Below, in pieces: positions 36,781 to 46,124 of a DNA stretch of 64,000 nt (positions within the stretch are counted from its first letter, which is position 1; each line of letters begins with the position of its first letter). The notes beneath the pieces are model-generated. The model worked only from the letters and a program-made list of their open reading frames with translations, ran no database searches and was not told where the DNA came from. The DNA lies in the NCBI RefSeq assembly GCF_014268745.2, contig NZ_JABWRB020000001.1, positions 3,534,001 to 3,598,000 of the forward strand, given 5' to 3'. The DNA comes from Pseudomonas zanjanensis (lineage in GTDB: Bacteria > Pseudomonadota > Gammaproteobacteria > Pseudomonadales > Pseudomonadaceae). The translations under genes were made by a program, and so were the position numbers.

Positions 36781-37242
36781 TCAAGGGCGATCGGGTTTTG
36801 AGGGTTCCTGGATCTTGAAATGGGCGCGGGCAGTGGCGATGGGTTGCGCCTCGACGTCTTGCCAGGCGGTGATCGCGACGTTGGCGACCCGTCGGCCCTG
36901 GCGCCAGACCTGGCATTTGGCGTAGGTGTCGCGAAACTGTCCAGTGCGCAGGTAATCCAGGGAAAAGTCGATGATTTTCGGTATGCCTGGCGTGCCGGTG
37001 GCGATCAACAGATGAACGGCGGCTGCCAGCTCCATGAAGCCGGCGATGACCCCGCCGTGGATGGCCGGCAGTAAAGGGTTACCAATGTTGTCTTTGTTGG
37101 CCGGCAGGCGAAACACCAAGTCGTCGCCCTGGCGCGTGCATTCGACGCCGATCAGTTGGGCATAGGGGATCGAGGCGAGCAGCAGCGCGTAGTCGCCCTG
37201 CTCGCAGGCGCGGCGCAGTTGTTCCTGGGTGGTATCGGTCAT
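36781..37242 (-). CDS. PaaI-family hotdog thioesterase (second of a pair)
   Basis: 153 aa from the ATG at 37242. One hotdog domain with HGGVIAGFMELAAAVHLL in the active-site helix and FSLDYLRTG in the strand after it. Its ATG overlaps the TGA of the upstream thioesterase by 4 bp. The position of the usual acidic catalytic residue is occupied by FMELAA, so a Glu is retained. Substrate unknown. Confidence 0.88.
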   Translation of the reverse strand: MTDTTQEQLRRACEQGDYALLLASIPYAQLIGVECTRQGDDLVFRLPANKDNIGNPLLPAIHGGVIAGFMELAAAVHLLIATGTPGIPKIIDFSLDYLRTGQFRDTYAKCQVWRQGRRVANVAITAWQDVEAQPIATARAHFKIQEPSKPDRP

Positions 37243-37721
37243 GGTTGGCCCACGGTGGTTATCGGACTGGCCTTGCCCATTCCCCTGGCATGCTGGCCCA
37301 GGCGCATGAACGTGCCCACCACATGGGCAATGGGTTGTTCGGGATCGTCTTGATAGGCGAACCCCCGGGTGAAAATCACGTCCGGGGTCACCCGATAACA
37401 TTGAGCGAAGCCGTAGACGTCCTTGTGGGGCTCGGCGGCGTGCATGTAGTCGATGCGCAGGTCGAGGGTGGGGCAAACTTCGAATTGCGGCAGCACGCAT
37501 AGGGTCGACATGCCGCACGCGGTGTCCATCAATGAGGTCAGCGCGCCGCCGTGGATGATGCCCGTCAGAGGGTTGCCGACGATTTTCGGGCTGAACGGCA
37601 GGACGAGCGTCAGCCCGTCACGATTGGCGCCGTGCAACTTCAAGCCCAGCACCTGGCAATGTCGCAGGGCCGATAAAAAGCGCGTCGCACGCTCAAAAAT
37701 GGGATCTTCAGCCATGTCCAT
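37239..37721 (-). CDS. PaaI-family hotdog thioesterase (first of a pair)
   Basis: 160 aa from the ATG at 37721 (MDMAEDPIFERATRFL); an ATG two codons later is equally possible. The motif is HGGALTSLMDTACGMS, where Asp takes the catalytic acid place, unlike the Glu of its partner. LRIDYMHAAEP is the following strand. The two coupled and differing paralogues may form a heteromer; that is inference. Confidence 0.88.
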   Translation of the reverse strand: MDMAEDPIFERATRFLSALRHCQVLGLKLHGANRDGLTLVLPFSPKIVGNPLTGIIHGGALTSLMDTACGMSTLCVLPQFEVCPTLDLRIDYMHAAEPHKDVYGFAQCYRVTPDVIFTRGFAYQDDPEQPIAHVVGTFMRLGQHARGMGKASPITTVGQP

Positions 37722-37873
37722 CAATGCCCTCGTTTGTGCAGAGGCCCGGCAACGGGCGTGTTCGCTAAAGTTCCGCGAGCGTCCAAAGTTATATATCTGT
37801 AGCAAAAGAGGAACTTAACCTGAAGGGGCGCGCTCAAAAGGCCAGTAGTTATTTCCATAAGGAGAAACACCCC

Positions 37874-38134
37874 ATGCGTAAGACTTTTGCTATTGCCTTG
37901 ATGTTGGCCGCTTCCCTCGGCCTCGCTGCCTGCGATAAAAAATCCGAGGACAAAGCTCAAGATGCCCAACAACACGCTGAGCAAGCTCAGCAAGACATGA
38001 ACAAAGCACAGGATAAAGTGAACGACGCGGCGAAAGAAAACGCCGAAGCCGCCAAAGCTCAGTCTGAATCGAACAGTGCCGCGCAGCAGGAACAAGCTCC
38101 TGCTCCTGCTCCTGAAGCGCCTAAAACCAACTGA
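37874..38134 (+). CDS. Small Ala/Gln-rich lipoprotein
   Basis: 86 aa. The lipoprotein signal MRKTFAIALMLAASLGLAAC has a lipobox LAAC with the lipidated Cys at 20. The mature part is a highly charged, Ala/Gln/Glu/Lys-rich helix with regular spacing that suggests a coiled coil (AQDAQQHAEQAQQDMNKAQD), then a Pro/Ala tail. AAGGAG precedes the start. It recalls small envelope coiled-coil lipoproteins but has no recognisable family. Followed by its own terminator. Confidence 0.85.
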   Translation: MRKTFAIALMLAASLGLAACDKKSEDKAQDAQQHAEQAQQDMNKAQDKVNDAAKENAEAAKAQSESNSAAQQEQAPAPAPEAPKTN

Positions 38135-38152
38135 TACGGTTTTAGCAGTAAA

Positions 38153-38183
38153 AGAAAACCCGCCTGGCGCGGGTTTTCTTTTG
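38153..38183 (+). terminator. Terminator after the small lipoprotein gene
   Basis: AAAACCCGC and GCGGGTTTT-like arms (AAAACCCGCCTGGCGCGGGT) followed by TTTCTTTT. It lies 19 bp past the lipoprotein stop and ahead of the convergent DUF599 gene. Confidence 0.85.
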
Positions 38184-38207
38184 CCTGTGATTTGGAGGCG
38201 GCGTCTG

Positions 38208-38945
38208 TCAGGCCGCTTCCTTGCCGGCCTCGGGCGCTGGTGCTTCGGTGGGGGTATAGACCATCACATCCAGCACATCGGAGTGAAACTCACGCTGATA
38301 CAACACGAACACCACGCCAGCACTCATCAACATGAATAACCAGGGGCTGACAAACCACGCCAACATGGTCATGCCGAAGTAATAGGCACGCAGGCCGAAG
38401 TTGAACTGGTTGGCCGCCATGGAAATCACCCGCGCCGCCCTTAGTGCGAAGGCTTTGCGCTCTTGCTCAGAGACATGGCGCTCGCCGATCATCGGTGCCG
38501 AACCAATCAGCACCGCCGCGAAGTTGTATTGGCGCATGCACCAGCTGAACGTGAAGAACGCATACACGAACACCAGTGCCAGGCACAGCAACTTGACCTC
38601 CGCCATGCCCTGGGAAGCCTGTTGCACCAAGGGGATGTCCGCCAGCAACGACACCGCCCGATCCGAGGCCCCAAGCACCGTCAGGATGCCCGCCAGGATG
38701 ATCAGCGTGCTGGAGGCGAAGAATGAGGCGTTGCGCTCCAGGTTGCCGATCACGCTGGCATCGGCGATGCGGTTCTCACGCAACAGCATGCGGCGCATCC
38801 AGTCTTCGCGGTACAGGTGCATGACACTGGCCAGGCAGGCCGTGTCGCGGGCCTTCCAGGAGGCATAACGGGTGTAGCCCGCCCAGCAGATGATGAACCA
38901 GGCGGCGGCAAGCAGATGGATCAGGTTGGCTTGGATGAATGACAT
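38208..38945 (-). CDS. DUF599 family membrane protein
   Basis: 245 aa from the ATG at 38945 (MSFIQANLIHLLAAAWFIICW); the longer open frame runs back into a REP pair and is not used. About four membrane helices. The segments AGYTRYASWKARDTACLASV and AANQFNFGLRAYYFGMT are typical of DUF599. Function unknown. Confidence 0.88.
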   Translation of the reverse strand: MSFIQANLIHLLAAAWFIICWAGYTRYASWKARDTACLASVMHLYREDWMRRMLLRENRIADASVIGNLERNASFFASSTLIILAGILTVLGASDRAVSLLADIPLVQQASQGMAEVKLLCLALVFVYAFFTFSWCMRQYNFAAVLIGSAPMIGERHVSEQERKAFALRAARVISMAANQFNFGLRAYYFGMTMLAWFVSPWLFMLMSAGVVFVLYQREFHSDVLDVMVYTPTEAPAPEAGKEAA

Positions 38946-38994
38946 TCGATTTCCTGTGACGAAAACAAAGCTGTGGCAACTTGCAATGGACCCC

Positions 38995-39083
38995 TGTGGG
39001 AGCGGGCTTGCTCGCGAATGCGGTGTGTCAAACGGCATATTTGTAGCTGGTACACCGCATTCGCGAGCAAGCCCGCTCCCACA
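38995..39083. repeat. REP pair, type GGGAGCGGGCTTGCTCGCGA, inward
   Basis: Inverted pair with AATGCGGTGTG extensions, between brnQ and the DUF599 gene start (same strand). Confidence 0.94.
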
Positions 39084-39146
39084 GGGTTCTGCAGGTTTTT
39101 CAAGACACTGCTTCGACGTTTACCCACGGAAAAAGACACTGCCGCC

Positions 39147-39186
39147 CAAAAAAAATGCCCCGTATCGATTGATACGGGGCATTTCG
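39147..39186 (-). terminator. brnQ terminator
   Basis: On the minus strand ATGCCCCGTATCA pairs with TGATACGGGGCAT, then T8. It lies 31 bp past the brnQ stop. Confidence 0.93.
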
Positions 39187-39216
39187 GTTCTTGCCGGTGG
39201 ATCTGCCTGTTGTCGC

Positions 39217-40530
39217 TTACGCCAACGCTTCGCTGCGCTTGCCCAGCAGGCGATCACACACCACCGCGACCGCCAGGGTCATCACCGAAGGCACCAGCCA
39301 GGCCAGGCCTTGCTCGCTCAGCGGCAAGTGAGCCAGTTGCGTCGGCATCCAGTCCGCCAGCCCCGCGCCCTTGAGCGCATCGATCAGGCCAAACAGGAAC
39401 GACACCAGCATCACCGGGCCAACGATGCGCCCCTGCTCGTGCCAGAAGTCCTTGCAGAAGCTCAGGGCCACCAGGGCGATGCACGGTGGGTAGATCGCGG
39501 TGAGGACCGGAATCGAGAACGCGATCAGCTTGGTCAGGCCCAGGTTGGACACCAACAGCGAAAAGGCCGCCAGGATCACCACCAAGGTCTTGTAGGACAG
39601 CGGCAACACGCGGCTGAAGTACTCGGCGCAGGCGCAGGTCAGGCCGACCGCGGTCACCAGGCACGCCAGGGAAATCAGCACCGCCAGGAAACCGCTGCCC
39701 AGGCTGCCGAAGGTGTGTTGCACATAGGCGTGCAGCACGGCGGCGCCATTGGTTGCGCCCGCGGCCACTTCATGGCTGCCCGAACCCAGGCGGAACAGGC
39801 TGACGTAGACCAGCGCCAGACCCACGCCGGCAATCAGCCCGGCGATGATCGCGTAACGGGTGATCAGGGCCGGTGACTCGACGCCCCGGGAGCGGATCGC
39901 ATTGACGATGACAATGCCGAACACCAAGGCGCCCAGGGTATCCATGGTCAGGTAGCCATTGATGAAGCCTTGGGAAAACGGCGCCGCCACGTATTCAGGC
40001 GTGGCCACGCCGATATCGCCGGCCGGCAAGGCAAACGCAGCGATGCCGAGCACGGCCAGGGCGATGATCTTCAGGGGAGCAAGGAAACGTCCGACGGTGT
40101 CCAGCAGGCGGCCCGGGTAGAGCGAGATGAAAAACACCAGCAGGAAATACACCGCGCTGTAGAGGAACAGCGCCAGCGGGCTTTCACCGGTCAGAGGCGC
40201 CAAGCCGACTTCGAACGAAACGGTGGCGGTACGTGGCGTGGCGAACAGCGGGCCGACAGCCAGGTAGCACACCGCCGCCAGCAACCCACCGGCGATTTTG
40301 CCGATGGGGCTGCTCAGGGCATCCATCGCGCCACCGACCTTGGCCAACGCAACGACCGTGATGACCGGCAGCCCGACCGCGGTGATCAAGAAGCCCAGCG
40401 CCGCCATCCAGACATGGGGCCCGGACTGCAAACCGACGATAGGCGGGAAGATGATGTTGCCAGCCCCGACGAACAGGGCAAATGTCATGAAACCAAGCGC
40501 CAGGATGTCCTGGCCTTTCAACACTTTCAT
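39217..40530 (-). CDS. brnQ: Branched-chain amino-acid:cation symporter, LIVCS family
   Basis: 437 aa from the ATG at 40530 ([20 protein letters not shown]), the usual length. About 12 membrane helices; [16 protein letters not shown] in the first helix is the LIVCS signature. It takes up Leu, Ile and Val with Na+ or H+. In Pseudomonas the equivalent proteins are also named BraB or BraZ, and the sequence alone does not separate them. Monocistronic. Confidence 0.94.
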   Translation of the reverse strand: MKVLKGQDILALGFMTFALFVGAGNIIFPPIVGLQSGPHVWMAALGFLITAVGLPVITVVALAKVGGAMDALSSPIGKIAGGLLAAVCYLAVGPLFATPRTATVSFEVGLAPLTGESPLALFLYSAVYFLLVFFISLYPGRLLDTVGRFLAPLKIIALAVLGIAAFALPAGDIGVATPEYVAAPFSQGFINGYLTMDTLGALVFGIVIVNAIRSRGVESPALITRYAIIAGLIAGVGLALVYVSLFRLGSGSHEVAAGATNGAAVLHAYVQHTFGSLGSGFLAVLISLACLVTAVGLTCACAEYFSRVLPLSYKTLVVILAAFSLLVSNLGLTKLIAFSIPVLTAIYPPCIALVALSFCKDFWHEQGRIVGPVMLVSFLFGLIDALKGAGLADWMPTQLAHLPLSEQGLAWLVPSVMTLAVAVVCDRLLGKRSEALA

Positions 40531-40775
40531 TAAGGAAACCACACTACTGAATCGGAATTTAGAGAGGGATTTCCCCGAGGGTAGAGGGAAATGCTGCCGA
40601 TCCGTATGGGACCGACCCGTTTAGCGCGGCGCTTCCTTTTGGGCAGCGATCGCAAAAATGGCTGCTAGCCTAACGAATTTGGCGATAAAACGCACTGTAA
40701 AGGGGCAAACTATCCGATGCACGACGCTCCCGTGTCGCGTTTTTGCATCTAAATGGTTGACGACTGTAATTCCGT
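40531..40775. other. Upstream region of brnQ, no gene seen
   Basis: The gap 40531-41061 contains about 245 bp of non-coding sequence followed by REP elements and the sucCD terminator. It should hold the brnQ promoter, but no convincing -35/-10 pair was identified. Confidence 0.5.
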
Positions 40776-40800
40776 CATCGCGAGCAAGCTCGCTCCCACA
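40776..40800. repeat. Single REP, type GGGAGCGAGCTTGCTCGCGA
   Basis: One arm (CATCGCGAGCAAGCTCGCTC onward) without a partner, immediately beside a REP pair of a different type. Confidence 0.88.
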
Positions 40801-40820
40801 ATGCAATGCGCTCATGCCTT

Positions 40821-40954
40821 TGTGGCGAGGGAGCTTGCTCCCGCTGGGCTGCGCAGCAGCCCTAATACAGGCAAACCGGATCTATTCAGGTAAGACGGCG
40901 CAGCCTGGTTTACGACTGCTTCGCAGCCGAGCGGGAGCAAGCTCCCTCGCCACA
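40821..40954. repeat. REP pair, type GAGGGAGCTTGCTCCCGC
   Basis: Inward pair with about 85 bp between arms, in the gap between sucD and brnQ. Confidence 0.92.
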
Positions 40955-41008
40955 AGGACCTCCCTACATTTCCCAAGTAAAACGGCTGTACAGTCGGCCA
41001 GAAACGAC

Positions 41009-41033
41009 AAAGGCCACCCGGAGGTGGCCTTTG
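41009..41033 (-). terminator. Terminator of the suc operon
   Basis: CAAAGGCCACC / GGTGGCCTTTG is a perfect stem with a CGGA loop (palindromic on both strands), 29 bp past the sucD stop. The T run is short, being part of the stem end. Confidence 0.8.
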
Positions 41034-41061
41034 TTGCTGGAACGAAAAGGTCAGCCGAAGC

Positions 41062-41946
41062 TTACTTCTTCATTTCCCAGCCAGTCAGCTCGGCCAGGGC
41101 CTTGCCGATGTCTGCCAGCGAACGCACGGTTTTTACGCCTGCGTCTTGCAGCGCAGCGAACTTCTCGTCTGCAGTGCCTTTGCCGCCAGAGATGATTGCG
41201 CCAGCATGGCCCATGCGCTTGCCCGGAGGAGCAGTCACACCAGCAATGTAGGAAACAACCGGCTTGGTCACGTTGGCCTTGATGTAGGCAGCCGCTTCTT
41301 CTTCAGCCGAACCGCCGATCTCACCGATCATGACGATCGCTTCGGTCTTCGGGTCTTCCTGGAACAGCTTCAGGATGTCGATGAAGTTCGAGCCTGGGAT
41401 CGGGTCACCGCCGATGCCGACGCAAGTCGACTGACCGAAACCGGCGTCAGTGGTCTGCTTCACGGCTTCGTAGGTCAGGGTGCCGGAACGGGACACGATA
41501 CCGACCTTGCCTGGCAAGTGAATGTGACCTGGCATGATGCCGATCTTGCATTCGCCCGGAGTGATCACGCCTGGGCAGTTAGGGCCGATCAGGGTGATAC
41601 CCAGCTCGTCGCACTTGACCTTGGCTTCCAGCATGTCGATGGTCGGGATGCCTTCGGTGATGCAGACGATCAGCTTGATGCCGCCGAACGCTGCTTCAAG
41701 GATGGAGTCCTTGCAGAAAGGTGCTGGAACGTAGATCACGCTGGCGGTGGCGCCAGTGGCGGCTACAGCGTCTTTCACGGTGTTGAACACGGGCAGGCCC
41801 AGGTGCTCGGTGCCGCCTTTGCCCGGAGTTACGCCGCCAACCATCTTGGTGCCGTATTCCAGGGCTTGCTGGGTGTGGAAACTACCTTGCGAACCGGTAA
41901 TGCCCTGGCAGATAACCTTGGTGTCTTTGTTGATCAGGACGCTCAT
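41062..41946 (-). CDS. sucD: Succinyl-CoA synthetase alpha subunit
   Basis: 294 aa. Forms the alpha2beta2 or alpha-beta enzyme with SucC that converts succinyl-CoA to succinate with nucleotide triphosphate formation. CoA-binding [19 protein letters not shown], and the phosphohistidine in [20 protein letters not shown]. Start ATG shares one base with the sucC stop. Confidence 0.98.
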   Translation of the reverse strand: MSVLINKDTKVICQGITGSQGSFHTQQALEYGTKMVGGVTPGKGGTEHLGLPVFNTVKDAVAATGATASVIYVPAPFCKDSILEAAFGGIKLIVCITEGIPTIDMLEAKVKCDELGITLIGPNCPGVITPGECKIGIMPGHIHLPGKVGIVSRSGTLTYEAVKQTTDAGFGQSTCVGIGGDPIPGSNFIDILKLFQEDPKTEAIVMIGEIGGSAEEEAAAYIKANVTKPVVSYIAGVTAPPGKRMGHAGAIISGGKGTADEKFAALQDAGVKTVRSLADIGKALAELTGWEMKK

Positions 41947-43112
41947 TATTTGCCCTCCGCAGCTTTAACGACTTGTTGAGCAGCGTCGGTCAGGCTGGTA
42001 GCAGCGATGATGTTCAAACCGCTTTCTGCCAGTACTTTAGCGCCCAGCTCAGCGTTGTTGCCTTCAAGGCGAACAACAACCGGGATTTTCACGCCGACTT
42101 CTTTCACGGCGCCGATGATGCCTTCGGCAATCATGTCGCAGCGAACGATGCCGCCGAAGATGTTGACCAGTACTGCAGCGACGTTGGTGTCGGACAGGAT
42201 GATCTTGAACGCTTCGGTAACACGTTCCTTGGTAGCACCGCCGCCCACGTCGAGGAAGTTGGCTGGCTTGCCGCCATGCAGGTTGACGATGTCCATGGTA
42301 CCCATGGCCAGGCCGGCACCGTTGACCATGCAGCCGATGTTGCCTTCCAGGGCTACGTAGTTCAGTTCGAACTTGGCAGCGTGCGCTTCGCGCGGATCGT
42401 CTTGCGACGGATCGTGGAAAGTCTTCAGCTTAGGCTGACGGTACATGGCGTTGGCGTCGATGTTGATCTTGGCATCGAGGCAGTGCAGGTCGCCGTCGGC
42501 CTTGATCACCAGCGGGTTCACTTCCAGCAGGGCCAGGTCGTGGTCCTGGAACAGCTTGGCCAGGCCTACGAAGATCTTGGCGAACTGAGTGACCTGCTTG
42601 CCTTCCAGACCCAGCTGGAATGCCAGCTCGCGACCCTGGAATGGCTGTGCGCCAACCAGTGGATCGATGGTGGCCTTGAGGATTTTCTCAGGGGTATCGT
42701 GAGCGATTTTCTCGATGTCCACGCCACCTTCGGTGGATGCCATGAACACGATGCGGCGGCTCGAACGGTCAACGACAGCGCCCAGGTACAGCTCTTTAGC
42801 GATATCAGTGCACGATTCAACCAGGATCTTGGTGACTGGCTGGCCGTTGGCGTCAGTCTGGTAAGTCACCAGACGCTTGCCCAGCCACTGCTGTGCGAAG
42901 GCTTTGGCGTCTTCTTTGCTGCGAACCAGCTTGACGCCGCCCGCTTTACCGCGACCACCGGCGTGAACCTGGGCTTTGACAACCCATTCGCTGCCGCCGA
43001 TTTTGTCGCAAGCTTCTGCTGCCGCTTCCGGGGTGTCTACCGCGTAGCCGGTGGATACTGGCAGGCCGTACTCAGCGAACAGCTGCTTACCCTGATACTC
43101 GTGAAGATTCAT
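41946..43112 (-). CDS. sucC: Succinyl-CoA synthetase beta subunit
   Basis: 388 aa from the ATG at 43112 ([19 protein letters not shown]). ATP-grasp domain with [19 protein letters not shown], and the C-terminal CoA-ligase domain with [16 protein letters not shown]. Overlaps sucD by one base. Confidence 0.98.
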   Translation of the reverse strand: MNLHEYQGKQLFAEYGLPVSTGYAVDTPEAAAEACDKIGGSEWVVKAQVHAGGRGKAGGVKLVRSKEDAKAFAQQWLGKRLVTYQTDANGQPVTKILVESCTDIAKELYLGAVVDRSSRRIVFMASTEGGVDIEKIAHDTPEKILKATIDPLVGAQPFQGRELAFQLGLEGKQVTQFAKIFVGLAKLFQDHDLALLEVNPLVIKADGDLHCLDAKINIDANAMYRQPKLKTFHDPSQDDPREAHAAKFELNYVALEGNIGCMVNGAGLAMGTMDIVNLHGGKPANFLDVGGGATKERVTEAFKIILSDTNVAAVLVNIFGGIVRCDMIAEGIIGAVKEVGVKIPVVVRLEGNNAELGAKVLAESGLNIIAATSLTDAAQQVVKAAEGK

Positions 43113-43187
43113 GCTTATTACCGTCTTCGTTAGGTACTGCGCATTCGGTGCTGCACCGTTGTGGTGCCGCACCACCTGTGACTGCTG

Positions 43188-43226
43188 CTTGCGTAGCGTT
43201 CCGGTGAACCAGTGTCGCTACGCAAG
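43188..43226. repeat. Perfect 11-bp hairpin between lpdG and sucC
   Basis: CTTGCGTAGCG (43188-43198) pairs with CGCTACGCAAG (43216-43226) across a 17-base loop, in the 196-bp gap between lpdG and sucC. There is no T run, so it is more likely a processing or stability element, or a regulator site, than a terminator. Confidence 0.7.
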
Positions 43227-43308
43227 GCTGCGTCCAGCGGATATTCCGCGGTGAGTCTTGCTCGCAAGGCTCACGACGGGCCATACCGCCGTGGTTTCTT
43301 ATTGTCTA

Positions 43309-44748
<1,440 letters not shown>

Positions 44749-44823
44749 TCATTCCTTTTCGAATCAAACCGGACGATCACTGGGGGTGACCGTCGAGGGA
44801 CGAAACCGGTTGTTTCAGCAAGA

Positions 44824-44843
44824 GGCCGGTCGACAGACCGGCC
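44824..44843. repeat. Strong G/C hairpin between sucB and lpdG
   Basis: GGCCGGTC and GACCGGCC form an 8-bp perfect stem with a 4-base loop. No T run follows on the minus strand, so it is probably an intercistronic stability or processing hairpin. Confidence 0.65.
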
Positions 44844-44856
44844 CTCGCGGCGAAAA

Positions 44857-46080
44857 TCAGATATCCAGCAGCAGACGAGCCGGATCTTCAAGCAGGTTCT
44901 TGATGGTGACCAGGAACGTCACGGCTTCTTTGCCGTCGATCAGGCGGTGATCGTAGGACAGAGCCAGGTACATCATCGGACGAATCACGACCTGACCGTT
45001 GATCGCCATCGGACGCTGCAGGATGTTGTGCATGCCCAGGATAGCCGCTTGCGGCGGGTTGACGATCGGGGTCGACATCATCGAACCGAATGTACCACCG
45101 TTGGTGATGGTGAACGTACCGCCGGTCATCTCTTCGATGGACAGCTTGCCGTCACGGGCCTTCTTGCCGAAGGTGGCGATGCCGCCTTCGATTTCGGCCA
45201 GGCTCATCAGTTCGGCATTGCGCAGTACCGGAACCACCAGGCCACGGTCGCTGGAGACCGCGACACCGATGTCGGCGTAGCCGTGGTAGACGATGTCGGA
45301 ACCGTCGATCGACGCGTTGACGGCCGGGAAGCGTTTCAGCGCTTCGGTGGCAGCCTTGACGAAGAACGACATGAAGCCCAGGCGTACGCCGTTGTGGGAC
45401 TTCTCGAACAGGTCCTTGTACTTCGAACGCAGCGCCATGACTTCGGTCATGTCGACTTCGTTGAAAGTGGTCAGCATCGCCATGTTCGACTGGGCTTCAA
45501 CCAGACGCTTGGCCACGGTGGCGCGAACGCGGGTCATCGGAACGCGTTTTTCAACGCGATCACCGGCAGCGAACACCGGAGCGGCGGCGGCAGGTGCGGC
45601 AGGCTTGGCAGGCGCGGCGGCTGGCGCGGCTTTCTTGGCGGCAACGGCTGCCACCACGTCTTCCTTGGTCACACGACCGCCCTTGCCAGTGCCGGCAACG
45701 GAAGCGATGTTGATGCCATTCTCTTCAGCCAACTTGCGAGCAGCAGGCGCGGCGACTGGATCGTCTTCGCCCGAAGCAGCAGGCGCAGCGGCCTGAGCGG
45801 CAGCCGGTGCAGCAGCGGCGGCTGGAGCGGCGGCAGCAGCGCCGCCCTCTTCGATCGAGCCCAGGACCTGGTTCGACAGAACGGTAGCGCCCTCTTCGGC
45901 AACGATTGCGCCCAGCACGCCGTCAGCTTCGGCCAATACTTCCAGCACGACCTTGTCGGTCTCGATGTCGACGATCAGGTCGTCACGCTTGACGGCCTCG
46001 CCTGGTTTTTTGTGCCAGGTGGCAACGGTGCCATCGGCAACCGATTCCGGGAATGACGGGGCTTTGATTTCGATAGCCAT
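44857..46080 (-). CDS. sucB: Dihydrolipoyl succinyltransferase (E2 of 2-oxoglutarate dehydrogenase)
   Basis: 407 aa. Lipoyl domain 1-78 with the lipoyl Lys in [18 protein letters not shown]; a long Ala/Pro linker (about 80-110); peripheral-subunit-binding domain around [19 protein letters not shown]; a second Ala/Pro linker; and the catalytic core ending in [12 protein letters not shown] with the active His and Asp. Confidence 0.98.
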   Translation of the reverse strand: MAIEIKAPSFPESVADGTVATWHKKPGEAVKRDDLIVDIETDKVVLEVLAEADGVLGAIVAEEGATVLSNQVLGSIEEGGAAAAAPAAAAAPAAAQAAAPAASGEDDPVAAPAARKLAEENGINIASVAGTGKGGRVTKEDVVAAVAAKKAAPAAAPAKPAAPAAAAPVFAAGDRVEKRVPMTRVRATVAKRLVEAQSNMAMLTTFNEVDMTEVMALRSKYKDLFEKSHNGVRLGFMSFFVKAATEALKRFPAVNASIDGSDIVYHGYADIGVAVSSDRGLVVPVLRNAELMSLAEIEGGIATFGKKARDGKLSIEEMTGGTFTITNGGTFGSMMSTPIVNPPQAAILGMHNILQRPMAINGQVVIRPMMYLALSYDHRLIDGKEAVTFLVTIKNLLEDPARLLLDI

Positions 46081-46124
46081 TATCTGTGGGTCCTTAAAAT
46101 TCGGTTTCAGTCAGCGCGAAGGCG

